The position numbers were made by a program, and so were the translations under genes. From Microbacterium sp. AZCO (GTDB taxonomy: Bacteria; Actinomycetota; Actinomycetes; Actinomycetales; Microbacteriaceae): a stretch of 64,000 bases of DNA. Position 1 is the stretch's first letter. The number at the start of each line of letters is the position of its first letter. The notes below the pieces were generated by a model. That model saw only the letters and a program-made list of their open reading frames with translations, searched no databases and had not been told where the DNA came from. Below are positions 54,927 to 62,387 of the stretch, piece by piece. Location: contig NZ_CP154857.1 in the NCBI RefSeq assembly GCF_039614715.1, positions 992,001 to 1,056,000 on the forward strand, given 5' to 3'.

Positions 54927-55643
54927 TCAGCGGATGGGCCAGCTGCCGTCGAGCCGGTCGTCGGGGTCGAGCCGTCCGATCTGGATGAAGTACTCCGTGA
55001 GGCTGGCCGCCTGCGCGCGGGCCCAGCCGATCTGCCGCGTGTGCAGCTCCTCCGCGGTGGGCGGCAGCCATGCCGCGTACCGCTCCGCGAGAGCCTGCGC
55101 GACGCGCCCCGCCGCGATGGCGTCCGCCGACGCCTCGTGGGCGCCGTCGAGTCGCACGGCGTAGTGCTCGGCGACGACCGTGAGGGTGCGCTTGCCGCGT
55201 CGCCAGCGGTCGTACGCCTTGTCGACGACGAGCGGATCGATGACGGGGGCGGGAGAGAGGATCGGTGCGATGCCGTGCCGCTCGGCCTCGTGCTTCAGCA
55301 GCGAGAAGTCGTACGGCGCGTTGTAGGCGACGACCGGGATGCCGGCATCCAGGATGCCGCGCACGGCATCGACGATCTCGGCGACGACGACTCGTGCGGG
55401 TCGGCCCTCGGCACGGGCGTGCTCGGTCGTGATGCCGTGCACGGCCGTCGCCCCCTCGGGGATCTCCACGCCGGGATCGGCCAGCCAGTCGCGCGCCGTC
55501 AGCACCGTGCCCGCGGCATCCAGCACACCGACGTGCGCCGTGACGATGCGGTCGTGCTGCACGTCGACGCCCGTCGTCTCGAGGTCGAAGACGCCGATGA
55601 CGCGCGTCCACTCGGGACTCTGGAACAGGGCGAGGGGGTCCAT
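54927..55643 (-). CDS. DnaQ-like 3'-5' exonuclease
   Basis: 238 residues of the DEDD family (DNA polymerase III epsilon-like). Exo I is FDLETTGVD (D20, E22), Exo II falls in YNAPYDFSLL, and Exo III in HEASADAIAAG. It lacks a polymerase-binding tail, so a repair or nucleotide-processing role is more likely than replication proofreading. ATG 55643 is 7 nt behind the -10 of a PafBC-like promoter; an upstream ATG at 55673 overlaps the promoter element itself and is rejected. Confidence 0.9.
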   Translation of the reverse strand: MDPLALFQSPEWTRVIGVFDLETTGVDVQHDRIVTAHVGVLDAAGTVLTARDWLADPGVEIPEGATAVHGITTEHARAEGRPARVVVAEIVDAVRGILDAGIPVVAYNAPYDFSLLKHEAERHGIAPILSPAPVIDPLVVDKAYDRWRRGKRTLTVVAEHYAVRLDGAHEASADAIAAGRVAQALAERYAAWLPPTAEELHTRQIGWARAQAASLTEYFIQIGRLDPDDRLDGSWPIR

Positions 55644-55650
55644 GCCGATC

Positions 55651-55672
55651 ACGGTATGCGCGGCCTCCGACA
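55651..55672 (-). promoter_or_regulatory. PafBC-like promoter of the DnaQ-like exonuclease gene
   Basis: On the minus strand: TGTCGGAG (55665-55672), 8 nt, TACCGT (55651-55656), then 7 nt to the ATG. Same layout as the uvrA and uvrB promoters, in front of another DNA-processing gene. Confidence 0.7.
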
Positions 55673-55728
55673 TCGGCGTCCAGGCGCGCTGGCGGCTCCC
55701 GCCCAGCCCCGATCCGTAGACTCGATGA

Positions 55729-56628
55729 GTGCCCGTCGCCAGTCCGTACTCGTCGCTCCTCGCGGAGATCCCGGTCGAGCGCCGCGTGGCGCCGGTGCTC
55801 GGCGGCTCGACGGCGTACTGGACCTACGGCCCCGCCGACGCGTCGACCACGATCGTGGCGGTGCACGGCTTCCGCGGCGAGCACCACGGCCTCGAGCCGG
55901 TGGTCGCGCACCTGCCCGATGTCCGGGTGATCTCGCCCGATCTGCCGGGGTTCGGCGAGACCCCGCCGCTGCCCGGTCGTCGCCACGACCTCGCCGCCTA
56001 CGCGGAGTGGCTCACGGCGTTCGTCGCCGCCGTCGCGCCGGGGGCCGTCATCCTCGGCCATTCGTTCGGCTCCATCGTCGTCTCCGCCGCCGTGGCCGGA
56101 GGTCTCCCGACCCCGCGCGTCATCCTCGTGAACCCCATCGGGGCCCCCGCGCTGGAGGGTCCGCGCGGAGTGCTCACGCGCCTGGCGGTGTTCTACTACT
56201 GGGCCGGCGCGAAGCTGCCCGAGGGGCTCGGCGAGGGGCTCCTGCGCAACGGGCTCATCGTGCGGGTCATGAGCGTGTCGATGGCCAAGACGCACGACGC
56301 CGAGCTGCGGCGCTTCATCCACGATCAGCACGACACCTACTTCTCGCGGTTCTCCGACCGCGACGTGCTGCACGACGCGTTCGTCGCCTCGGTCTCGAAC
56401 GACGTCCGTCGGTTCGCGCCGCGCATCGCGCAGCCGACGCTGCTCGTCGCGGCGCAGAAGGACGACATCACCCCGATCGAGGCGGAGCGGCACCTCGCGA
56501 CGCTCTTCCGTGACGCGGAGCTCGTCGAGATCCCGGACGTCGGACACCTCATCCACTACGAGACGCCGGCGCCCGCGGCCGAGGCGATCAGGCGCTTTCT
56601 CGCGCCTTCCGCGCCCGGTACGCGATGA
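55729..56628 (+). CDS. Alpha/beta hydrolase
   Basis: 299 residues; nucleophile elbow GHSFGS (S112), oxyanion region VHGFRGEHHGL, DLPGFGETPPLP, and a C-terminal VGHLIHYE with the catalytic His. Substrate unknown. GTG 55729 is 6 nt after TAGACT (55717-55722), so it is leaderless and divergent from the exonuclease. Its last 41 nt overlap the end of the convergent CGNR gene. Confidence 0.88.
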   Translation: MPVASPYSSLLAEIPVERRVAPVLGGSTAYWTYGPADASTTIVAVHGFRGEHHGLEPVVAHLPDVRVISPDLPGFGETPPLPGRRHDLAAYAEWLTAFVAAVAPGAVILGHSFGSIVVSAAVAGGLPTPRVILVNPIGAPALEGPRGVLTRLAVFYYWAGAKLPEGLGEGLLRNGLIVRVMSVSMAKTHDAELRRFIHDQHDTYFSRFSDRDVLHDAFVASVSNDVRRFAPRIAQPTLLVAAQKDDITPIEAERHLATLFRDAELVEIPDVGHLIHYETPAPAAEAIRRFLAPSAPGTR

Positions 56629-57142
56629 CGTTCATGCGGTTGCCGCAGTTGCCGGTGTCGCAGTAGCGCTTCGAGCCGTTGCGGGAGTAGTCGATGTAGA
56701 CGGCCTCGCAGTCGTCGGCCGAGCAGACGCGCACGCGGTCGTACTCGTCCGCGCGGATGACGTCGACGAAGGCCATGGCGGCCTCGGCGAGGATGCGGGT
56801 CGCGAGGGGAGCCTCGTCGGACGTCGCGTGGATGTGCCAGTCGAACGAGTCGTGGATCACGAGCTGGGGGAGGGCGCCGCTGTCGCGGAGCATCTCGTTG
56901 ACGAGGGGGACGGCATCCACCCGGTCGACGTCCCACAGAATCCGCAGGCGCGCGCGCACGTCGCGCAGCGCCGAGACGGTCTCGCGCGTGCGGGCGATGC
57001 GCCCCGTGTAGGGGTTCCCGGCGAGGAAGTCGTCGAGGTCGGCGACGGTCTCGAGGCGGTCGGGATCGTCGTAGCCGGGGAGCGTGTTGACGAGGTTCAC
57101 GACCGCCGCGAGCGACAGCCGAGTGTCAGGGGTGAAGATCAC
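56588..57142 (-). CDS. CGNR zinc-finger transcriptional regulator
   Basis: 184 residues: an N-terminal DUF1470-type ligand-sensing domain (LVNTLPGYDDPDRLE) and a C-terminal CGNR zinc finger, CSADDC...YCDTGNCGNRMNV, in which CGNR is exact. Members regulate metabolic or stress genes. GTG 57142 has AGGAG 5 nt upstream. It is divergent from the EamA exporter, its likely target. Confidence 0.92.
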   Translation of the reverse strand: MIFTPDTRLSLAAVVNLVNTLPGYDDPDRLETVADLDDFLAGNPYTGRIARTRETVSALRDVRARLRILWDVDRVDAVPLVNEMLRDSGALPQLVIHDSFDWHIHATSDEAPLATRILAEAAMAFVDVIRADEYDRVRVCSADDCEAVYIDYSRNGSKRYCDTGNCGNRMNVIAYRARKARESA

Positions 57143-57213
57143 ATTGACTCCTGACGTCTCGAACGGATAGTGTCACCAGTGTAACCTCCGACGCTCCTGA
57201 CAGGCGGGCCGCG
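57143..57213. promoter_or_regulatory. Divergent region between the CGNR regulator and EamA transporter
   Basis: TAACCT (57182-57187) is a probable -10 for the exporter. TGTCAC (57171-57176) and TGTAAC (57180-57185) form a direct repeat spaced 9 nt apart, a candidate operator. Confidence 0.4.
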
Positions 57214-58200
57214 ATGACCGCGACGACGACCACTCTGCCGCAGACCGGCTCGATCCGCCGCGTCTCGACCGCGGGTCTCGTGATGGCGGTCTCCTCCGCG
57301 CTCGCCTTCTCCTCGAGCGGGCCGCTCATCAAGCCGCTGCTGGAGGCGGGCTGGTCGCTCGGCGCCGCGCTGCTCGTGCGCATGGGCGTCTCGGGACTGA
57401 TCCTCGCTCCCGCCCTCGTGCTGGCCATGCGCCGGGAGCGCTCGTTCCTGCGCCGGCACTGGCGGCTCATCGTGGGCTTCGGGCTGACCGCGGTGGCGGG
57501 CTGCCAGATCCTCTTCTTCGCCGCGATGCAGCGGATGCCGGTCGCCGTCGCCCTGCTGATCCAGTACCTGGCGCCCGTGCTGCTCGTCGGGCTCGCGTGG
57601 GTGCGCACGAAGCGGGCGCCGTCGCGACTCGTGATGGTCGGGTCCGTCGTCGCGATGGTCGGCCTCGTGCTCGTGGTCGACATCTCCGGCGCGCGGTTCG
57701 ACCTCCTCGGCACGCTCCTCGCGCTCGGCGCGGCGGTGTGCGTCGGCGCCTACTTCCTCATCTCCGAGCGCGCGGGCGACGACCTCCCTCCCCTCGCGCT
57801 CGCCTCCGGCGGCCTCCTGGTCGGCGCCGTGCTGATGGCGGTGCTCTGCCTCTCGGGCATCCTGCCGTTCCAGGCGCCCGCCGTCGACGTCGTGCTCGCG
57901 GGCGTCACGCTGCCCTGGTTCGCGCCGCTCCTGTGGGTCGCCGCCGTCGCGACGACGCTGGGCTACGCCTTCGGCGTGATGGCGGTGCCGCGCATCGGGT
58001 CGCGCGTCGCGTCGTTCGTCGGGCTTTCCGAGGTGCTCTTCGCGCTCGGGTTCGCATGGCTGCTGCTCGGCGAGGTGCCGGCTCCCGTGCAGTTCGTCGG
58101 CGGCGCGCTCATCCTCGTGGGCGTGGTCCTCGTACGGATGGATGCCGAGCACGCGCCGACGGGCGAGTCGATCAGTCCTCCCGCCCTGCCAACGCCATGA
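57214..58200 (+). CDS. EamA/RhtA-type metabolite exporter
   Basis: 328 residues with ten hydrophobic segments in two homologous EamA halves (VSSALAFSSSGPLIKPLL; LALGAAVCVGAYFLISERA) and the second-half signature VLFALGFAWLLLGEV. The family exports amino acids and other small metabolites. The 3' end overlaps the convergent Lrp/AsnC gene by 29 nt. Control by the divergent CGNR regulator is inferred. Confidence 0.9.
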   Translation: MTATTTTLPQTGSIRRVSTAGLVMAVSSALAFSSSGPLIKPLLEAGWSLGAALLVRMGVSGLILAPALVLAMRRERSFLRRHWRLIVGFGLTAVAGCQILFFAAMQRMPVAVALLIQYLAPVLLVGLAWVRTKRAPSRLVMVGSVVAMVGLVLVVDISGARFDLLGTLLALGAAVCVGAYFLISERAGDDLPPLALASGGLLVGAVLMAVLCLSGILPFQAPAVDVVLAGVTLPWFAPLLWVAAVATTLGYAFGVMAVPRIGSRVASFVGLSEVLFALGFAWLLLGEVPAPVQFVGGALILVGVVLVRMDAEHAPTGESISPPALPTP

Positions 58201-58645
58201 GGGGCGCGACGCGGTAGCCGATCACCTCGCCCATCACGAGCGAGGTCTCGGTGCGCTCGACGCCCTCGATGGCGAGGATGCGGGCATCCGTCTCGAAGAG
58301 ATGCTGCGTGTCCCGGCACGCGACGCGCACGAGCAGATCGATCTGCCCGCTGAGGCCGTGCACCTGCACGATCTCGGGGATGCGCGTGAGCTCGTCGCCG
58401 ATACGCGGCAGGTCGGCCTGGCGCACGACGACGCTCACGAAGGCCTCGATGGGGAAGCCCAGAGCCGAGGACGAGATGGCCCTCTCGTACGAGAGGAAGA
58501 CGCCGGCGCGCTCGAGGCGGCCCATGCGCGCCTGCACGGTGTTGCGCGAGAGTCCCAGCTTGTCGGCGAGCGCGACGACGGTGGCGCGCGGGTCTGTCGA
58601 CAGTGCCGCGAGCAGCTGAAGGTCGACGCGGTCGAGGTTGGTCAT
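58172..58645 (-). CDS. Lrp/AsnC family transcriptional regulator
   Basis: 157 residues: a helix-turn-helix (VDLQLLAALSTDPRATVVAL; GLSRNTVQARMGRLE) and a RAM effector domain (GFPIEAFVSVVV; VHGLSGQIDLLVRV). It is divergent from the 2-oxoacid dehydrogenase operon, the usual position of BkdR-type regulators, so a branched-chain amino or oxo acid is the likely effector. ATG 58645 gives the normal N-terminus; the extension to 58663 adds six residues. Confidence 0.93.
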   Translation of the reverse strand: MTNLDRVDLQLLAALSTDPRATVVALADKLGLSRNTVQARMGRLERAGVFLSYERAISSSALGFPIEAFVSVVVRQADLPRIGDELTRIPEIVQVHGLSGQIDLLVRVACRDTQHLFETDARILAIEGVERTETSLVMGEVIGYRVAPLMALAGRED

Positions 58646-58822
58646 AGTGCGAAAGATTAGCACGGGTTTGCTCGAGGCTTTTTGGCAACATGCTCAGAGA
58701 TGCTCTGGATGCTTGAGCTAGGTGCAAGATCGACGTAACGTCGAGGTGTCGGCGACGGTGCCGGCGCTCCGATGTCGAACCGCCTCACGAGGGCGGATCG
58801 CCTCGCGAAGGGATGACCGACG
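58646..58822. promoter_or_regulatory. Divergent control region with phased ATGCTY repeats
   Basis: ATGCTC at 58690 and 58700 and ATGCTT at 58709 recur about once per helical turn, the kind of phased array Lrp/AsnC octamers wrap. A GACGT-A-ACGTC palindrome (58732-58742) lies downstream. No clear -10 can be assigned to the operon. Confidence 0.5.
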
Positions 58823-59947
58823 ATGCACACCCTCACACCCCAGACGGATCTCGCGACAGATGTCGACGATGTCGCCCGCCTGCTGAACGAAGACGGCGAG
58901 CGCGTCGCCGATCCCGAGCTCGATCGCTGGGTCGCCGACGTCGACGCGGAGGCGCTGCGGAGCCTCTATCGCGACATGACGCTCGTGCGCCGGATCGACA
59001 CCGAGGGCATCGCCCTCCAGCGCCAGGGGCAGCTCGGACTCTGGGCCCCGTGCCAGGGCCAGGAGGGCGTGCAGGTCGGCACGGCGCGGGCGTTCCGCCG
59101 CGACGACTTCGTCTTCCCGAGCTACCGCGAGATCGGCGTCCAGTTCGTGCGGGGCGCGAAGCCCGCCGACTTCGTCATCGCCTGGCGCGGTGAGGAGCAC
59201 TCGACCTACAACCCGTACGACATCAACACCGCGACGCCGCAGATCATCATCGGTGCGCAGAGCCTGCACGCGGTCGGCTACGCCATGGGCATCCAGCGCG
59301 ACGGCACCGACCAGGTGGCGGCCGCCTACTTCGGCGACGGCGCGTCGAGTCAGGGCGACGTCAACGAGGCCATGGTCTTCGCCTCGTCCTTCCGCGCTCC
59401 CGTGGTGTTCGTGTGCACGAACAACCAGTGGGCGATCTCGGAGCCCGTCACGGTGCAGGCGAAGTTCCCCATCGCGGGCCGCGCGCCGGGATTCGGCATC
59501 CCGAGCCTGCGCATCGATGGGAACGACGTCCTCGCGAGCCTCGCGGCGATGCGCTGGGCGACCGACCACGCCCGCAGCGGCAAGGGCCCCGCGTTCATCG
59601 AGGCGGTGACCTACCGGATGGGCCCCCACACGACGTCGGACGACCCGACGCGCTACCGCGACAAGGAGGAGGTCGAGCGCTGGCGGCGCCGTGACCCGAT
59701 CGCCCGCGTCGAGGCCCTGCTGCGCTCGCAGAACGAGTTCGGCGACGACTTCCAGGCCGATGTCGCCGCCGACGCCGACCGGCTCGGCGCGGCCGTGCGC
59801 GGTGCCGCTCTCGGCGCCGTCTCGCGGCAGCCGATCGGCGTGTTCGACCACGTCTACGAGGAGCCGCACACGGGCCTCGCCGAGCAGCGGGAGCACTTCG
59901 CCGCCTACCTCGCGGGCTTCGAGCCGAACGCGGAGGCGGGGCGATGA
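58823..59947 (+). CDS. 2-oxoacid dehydrogenase E1 component, alpha subunit (probably branched-chain)
   Basis: 374 residues. The thiamine-diphosphate motif starts GDGASSQGDVNEAM and ends NNQWAIS. The later loop YRMGPHTTSDDPTRYR matches branched-chain 2-oxoacid dehydrogenase E1 alpha better than pyruvate dehydrogenase. Start ATG 58823 is preceded by GAAGGGATGA. Its stop overlaps the E1 beta start. Substrate assignment is inferred from this loop and the adjacent Lrp regulator. Confidence 0.93.
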   Translation: MHTLTPQTDLATDVDDVARLLNEDGERVADPELDRWVADVDAEALRSLYRDMTLVRRIDTEGIALQRQGQLGLWAPCQGQEGVQVGTARAFRRDDFVFPSYREIGVQFVRGAKPADFVIAWRGEEHSTYNPYDINTATPQIIIGAQSLHAVGYAMGIQRDGTDQVAAAYFGDGASSQGDVNEAMVFASSFRAPVVFVCTNNQWAISEPVTVQAKFPIAGRAPGFGIPSLRIDGNDVLASLAAMRWATDHARSGKGPAFIEAVTYRMGPHTTSDDPTRYRDKEEVERWRRRDPIARVEALLRSQNEFGDDFQADVAADADRLGAAVRGAALGAVSRQPIGVFDHVYEEPHTGLAEQREHFAAYLAGFEPNAEAGR

Positions 59948-60957
59948 CGCAGCTCACGATGGCGAAGGCCATCAACGAGGGTCTTCGGCGCGCGATGGCC
60001 GACGATGACAAGGTGCTCGTCATGGGCGAGGACATCGGCAAGCTCGGCGGCGTCTTCCGCATCACCGACGGCCTGCTCGACGAGTTCGGCGCAAAGCGCG
60101 TGGTCGACACACCGCTCGCCGAGGCGGGCATCATGGGCACCGCGGTGGGCCTCGCGTTCCGCGGGTACCGTCCCGTCGTCGAGATCCAGTTCGACGGCTT
60201 CGTCTACCCCGCGTTCGACCAGATCGTCTGCCAGGTCGCGAAGCTGCACTACCGCACGCGCGGCAACGTGAAGATGCCGATCACGATCCGCATCCCGTGG
60301 GCCGGCGGCGTCGGCGCGGCGGAGCACCACTCGGAGTCGCCCGAGGCGTACTTCGTGCACACGTCGGGCCTGCGGGTCGTCGCGGTCTCCAATCCGCAGG
60401 ACGCCTATGTCATGCTCCGCCAGGCGATCGCCTCCGACGACCCGGTCGTCTTCTTCGAGCCGAAGCGGCTGTACCACTCCAAGGGCGAGGTCGACCTCGG
60501 CGCCGACCTCGCGGACGCACCGCCGATGGGCCTCGCCCGCATCGCGCGGGAGGGGAACGACGTGACGCTGCTCACGTACGGGGCGCAGGTGGCGACGGCG
60601 ATGGATGCTGCGACCGCCGCCGAGGACGACGGGATCTCGATCGAGGTCATCGACCTGCGCTCGATCTCGCCGGTCGACTACCGCACGGTGACCGCGTCGG
60701 TCCGCAAGACCGGTCGCGTCGTCGTGACGCACGAAGCGGCGCGTGAGGCGGGGGTCGGGGCCGAGCTCATCGCGAGCATCACCGAGAAGTGCTTCCACTA
60801 CCTCGAGGCCGCTCCCGTGCGCGTCACCGGGCACGACATCCCCTACCCGCCGGCCAAGCTCGAGAAGCACCACCTGCCCGACCTCGACCGCATCCTCGAC
60901 GGCGTCGACCGCGTGCTCGACCGGCCCAACAGCCTGTCGGGGGTGGTGGACCAGTGA
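59944..60957 (+). CDS. 2-oxoacid dehydrogenase E1 component, beta subunit
   Basis: 337 residues. VMGEDIGKLGGVFR, DTPLAEAGIMGTAVGLAFRG and EIQFDGFVYPAFDQI are conserved E1 beta blocks; EAYFVHTSGLRVV and FEPKRLYHSKGEV follow. ATG 59944 overlaps the E1 alpha stop by 4 nt; the E2 GTG overlaps its own stop. E1 is an alpha2-beta2 heterotetramer. Confidence 0.95.
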   Translation: MTQLTMAKAINEGLRRAMADDDKVLVMGEDIGKLGGVFRITDGLLDEFGAKRVVDTPLAEAGIMGTAVGLAFRGYRPVVEIQFDGFVYPAFDQIVCQVAKLHYRTRGNVKMPITIRIPWAGGVGAAEHHSESPEAYFVHTSGLRVVAVSNPQDAYVMLRQAIASDDPVVFFEPKRLYHSKGEVDLGADLADAPPMGLARIAREGNDVTLLTYGAQVATAMDAATAAEDDGISIEVIDLRSISPVDYRTVTASVRKTGRVVVTHEAAREAGVGAELIASITEKCFHYLEAAPVRVTGHDIPYPPAKLEKHHLPDLDRILDGVDRVLDRPNSLSGVVDQ

Positions 60958-62384
60958 TCCAGGAGTTCCGTCTGCCCGACCTCGGCGAGGGTCTGCCCGA
61001 GGCCGAGCTCGTGCAGTGGATGGTCGCCGAGGGTGACACCGTGACGCTCAACCAGACGATCGCCGAGGTCGAGACGGCGAAGGCCGTCGTCGAGCTGCCC
61101 TCGCCCTACGCGGGGGTCATCTCGAAGCTGCACGCCGAGGCCGGCGACATCGTCGCGGTCGGCTCGGTGCTGATCGCGTTCGACGTCGAGGGGATGGATG
61201 CCGCCTCCCCGGCCGCACCCGGGGCCGCCGACGTCGCCGCACCCGCCGCCGCTCACGTCGCCGCACCCGCCGCCGCTGAGGCCCCGGAGGAGAAGGCGCA
61301 GCCCAACCTCGTCGGCTATGGAGCCGCGCCCGCGTCCGCCGGCCGGCCGCAGCGCCGCGCCCGCGTCGCCGCCGCTCGGGTCTCGTCGCACAGCGCCGAC
61401 ACGGCGGTGCTCGAGGCCGCGCCGCACGACGTGCTGCACACGCCCGAGACGATCGACGCGCCGCTCGAGCGGCCGCGCTCGACGCCGCCCGTGCGGAAGC
61501 TCGCGAAGGACCTCGGCATCGACCTCGCGCTCGTGGAGCCGACCGGCGAGACCGGCATCATCACGCGCGGCGACGTCGAGGCCTACGCCGAGCGCGTCGG
61601 CGCGAGGGCCGCGAAGACGGCTCCGGAGCAGGCCGCCGAGCCCGTCCCGACGTCGCCCGCGGCGCTCTCCGGCGCTCCGCGCGAGCGGGAGCGCCGCATC
61701 CCGATCCGCAGCGTCCGCAAGCACACGGCGGAGGCCATGGTGCGCAGCGCCTTCACGGCGCCGCACGTCACGACGTTCCTCACGGTCGATGTGACGGCGA
61801 CGACGGAGCTCATCGCGTCGCTCAAGGCCGACCGCTCGCTCGAGGGTCACCGCATCGGCATCCTCGCGGTCGCGGCGAAGGCGGTGTGCCTCGCCCTCGC
61901 GCAGACGCCCGAGCTCAACTCCCGCTGGGACGAGGAGCACGGCGAGATCGTCGAGTTCGACTACGTCAATCTCGGCATCGCCGCGGCGACGCAGCGCGGG
62001 CTCGTCGTGCCCAACATCCGCGACGCCGAGACGATGACGCTCGTCGAGCTCGCTGACGCGATCGGCGCCCTGGCCGAGACCGCGCGATCGGGCAAGACGG
62101 CCCCCGCCGGGATGATGGGGGGCACGTTCTCGATCACCAACGTCGGCGTCTTCGGCGTCGACGCGGGAACGCCGATCCTCAATCCGGGGGAGGCCGGCAT
62201 CCTCGCCCTCGGCGCAGTGCGCCGCCAGCCCTGGGAGCACCGGGGTGAGATCGCGCTGCGCGACGTCATGACGCTCGCGCTCTCGTTCGACCACCGCCTC
62301 GTCGACGGCGAGCAGGGGTCGCGGTTCCTCGCGGCGGTCGGAGGGATCCTCCGCGAGCCGGGCCGTGCGATGCTGATGCGCTGA
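60954..62384 (+). CDS. 2-oxoacid dehydrogenase E2 (dihydrolipoamide acyltransferase)
   Basis: 476 residues. One N-terminal lipoyl domain with the lipoylated lysine in VETAKAVVE, an Ala/Pro-rich linker with APAAAHVAAPAAAE repeats, a peripheral-subunit-binding domain (VRKLAKDLGIDLALVEPTG) and the acyltransferase core ending in SFDHRLVDGEQGSRF, with the catalytic His and Asp. GTG 60954 overlaps the E1 beta stop. No E3 (lipoamide dehydrogenase) gene follows. Confidence 0.95.
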   Translation: MIQEFRLPDLGEGLPEAELVQWMVAEGDTVTLNQTIAEVETAKAVVELPSPYAGVISKLHAEAGDIVAVGSVLIAFDVEGMDAASPAAPGAADVAAPAAAHVAAPAAAEAPEEKAQPNLVGYGAAPASAGRPQRRARVAAARVSSHSADTAVLEAAPHDVLHTPETIDAPLERPRSTPPVRKLAKDLGIDLALVEPTGETGIITRGDVEAYAERVGARAAKTAPEQAAEPVPTSPAALSGAPRERERRIPIRSVRKHTAEAMVRSAFTAPHVTTFLTVDVTATTELIASLKADRSLEGHRIGILAVAAKAVCLALAQTPELNSRWDEEHGEIVEFDYVNLGIAAATQRGLVVPNIRDAETMTLVELADAIGALAETARSGKTAPAGMMGGTFSITNVGVFGVDAGTPILNPGEAGILALGAVRRQPWEHRGEIALRDVMTLALSFDHRLVDGEQGSRFLAAVGGILREPGRAMLMR

Positions 62385-62387
62385 GCG

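Noticed and set aside
55643..55673. Exonuclease start at ATG 55673
   Set aside because: That ATG is part of the promoter element; ATG 55643 lies at the leaderless distance from the -10.
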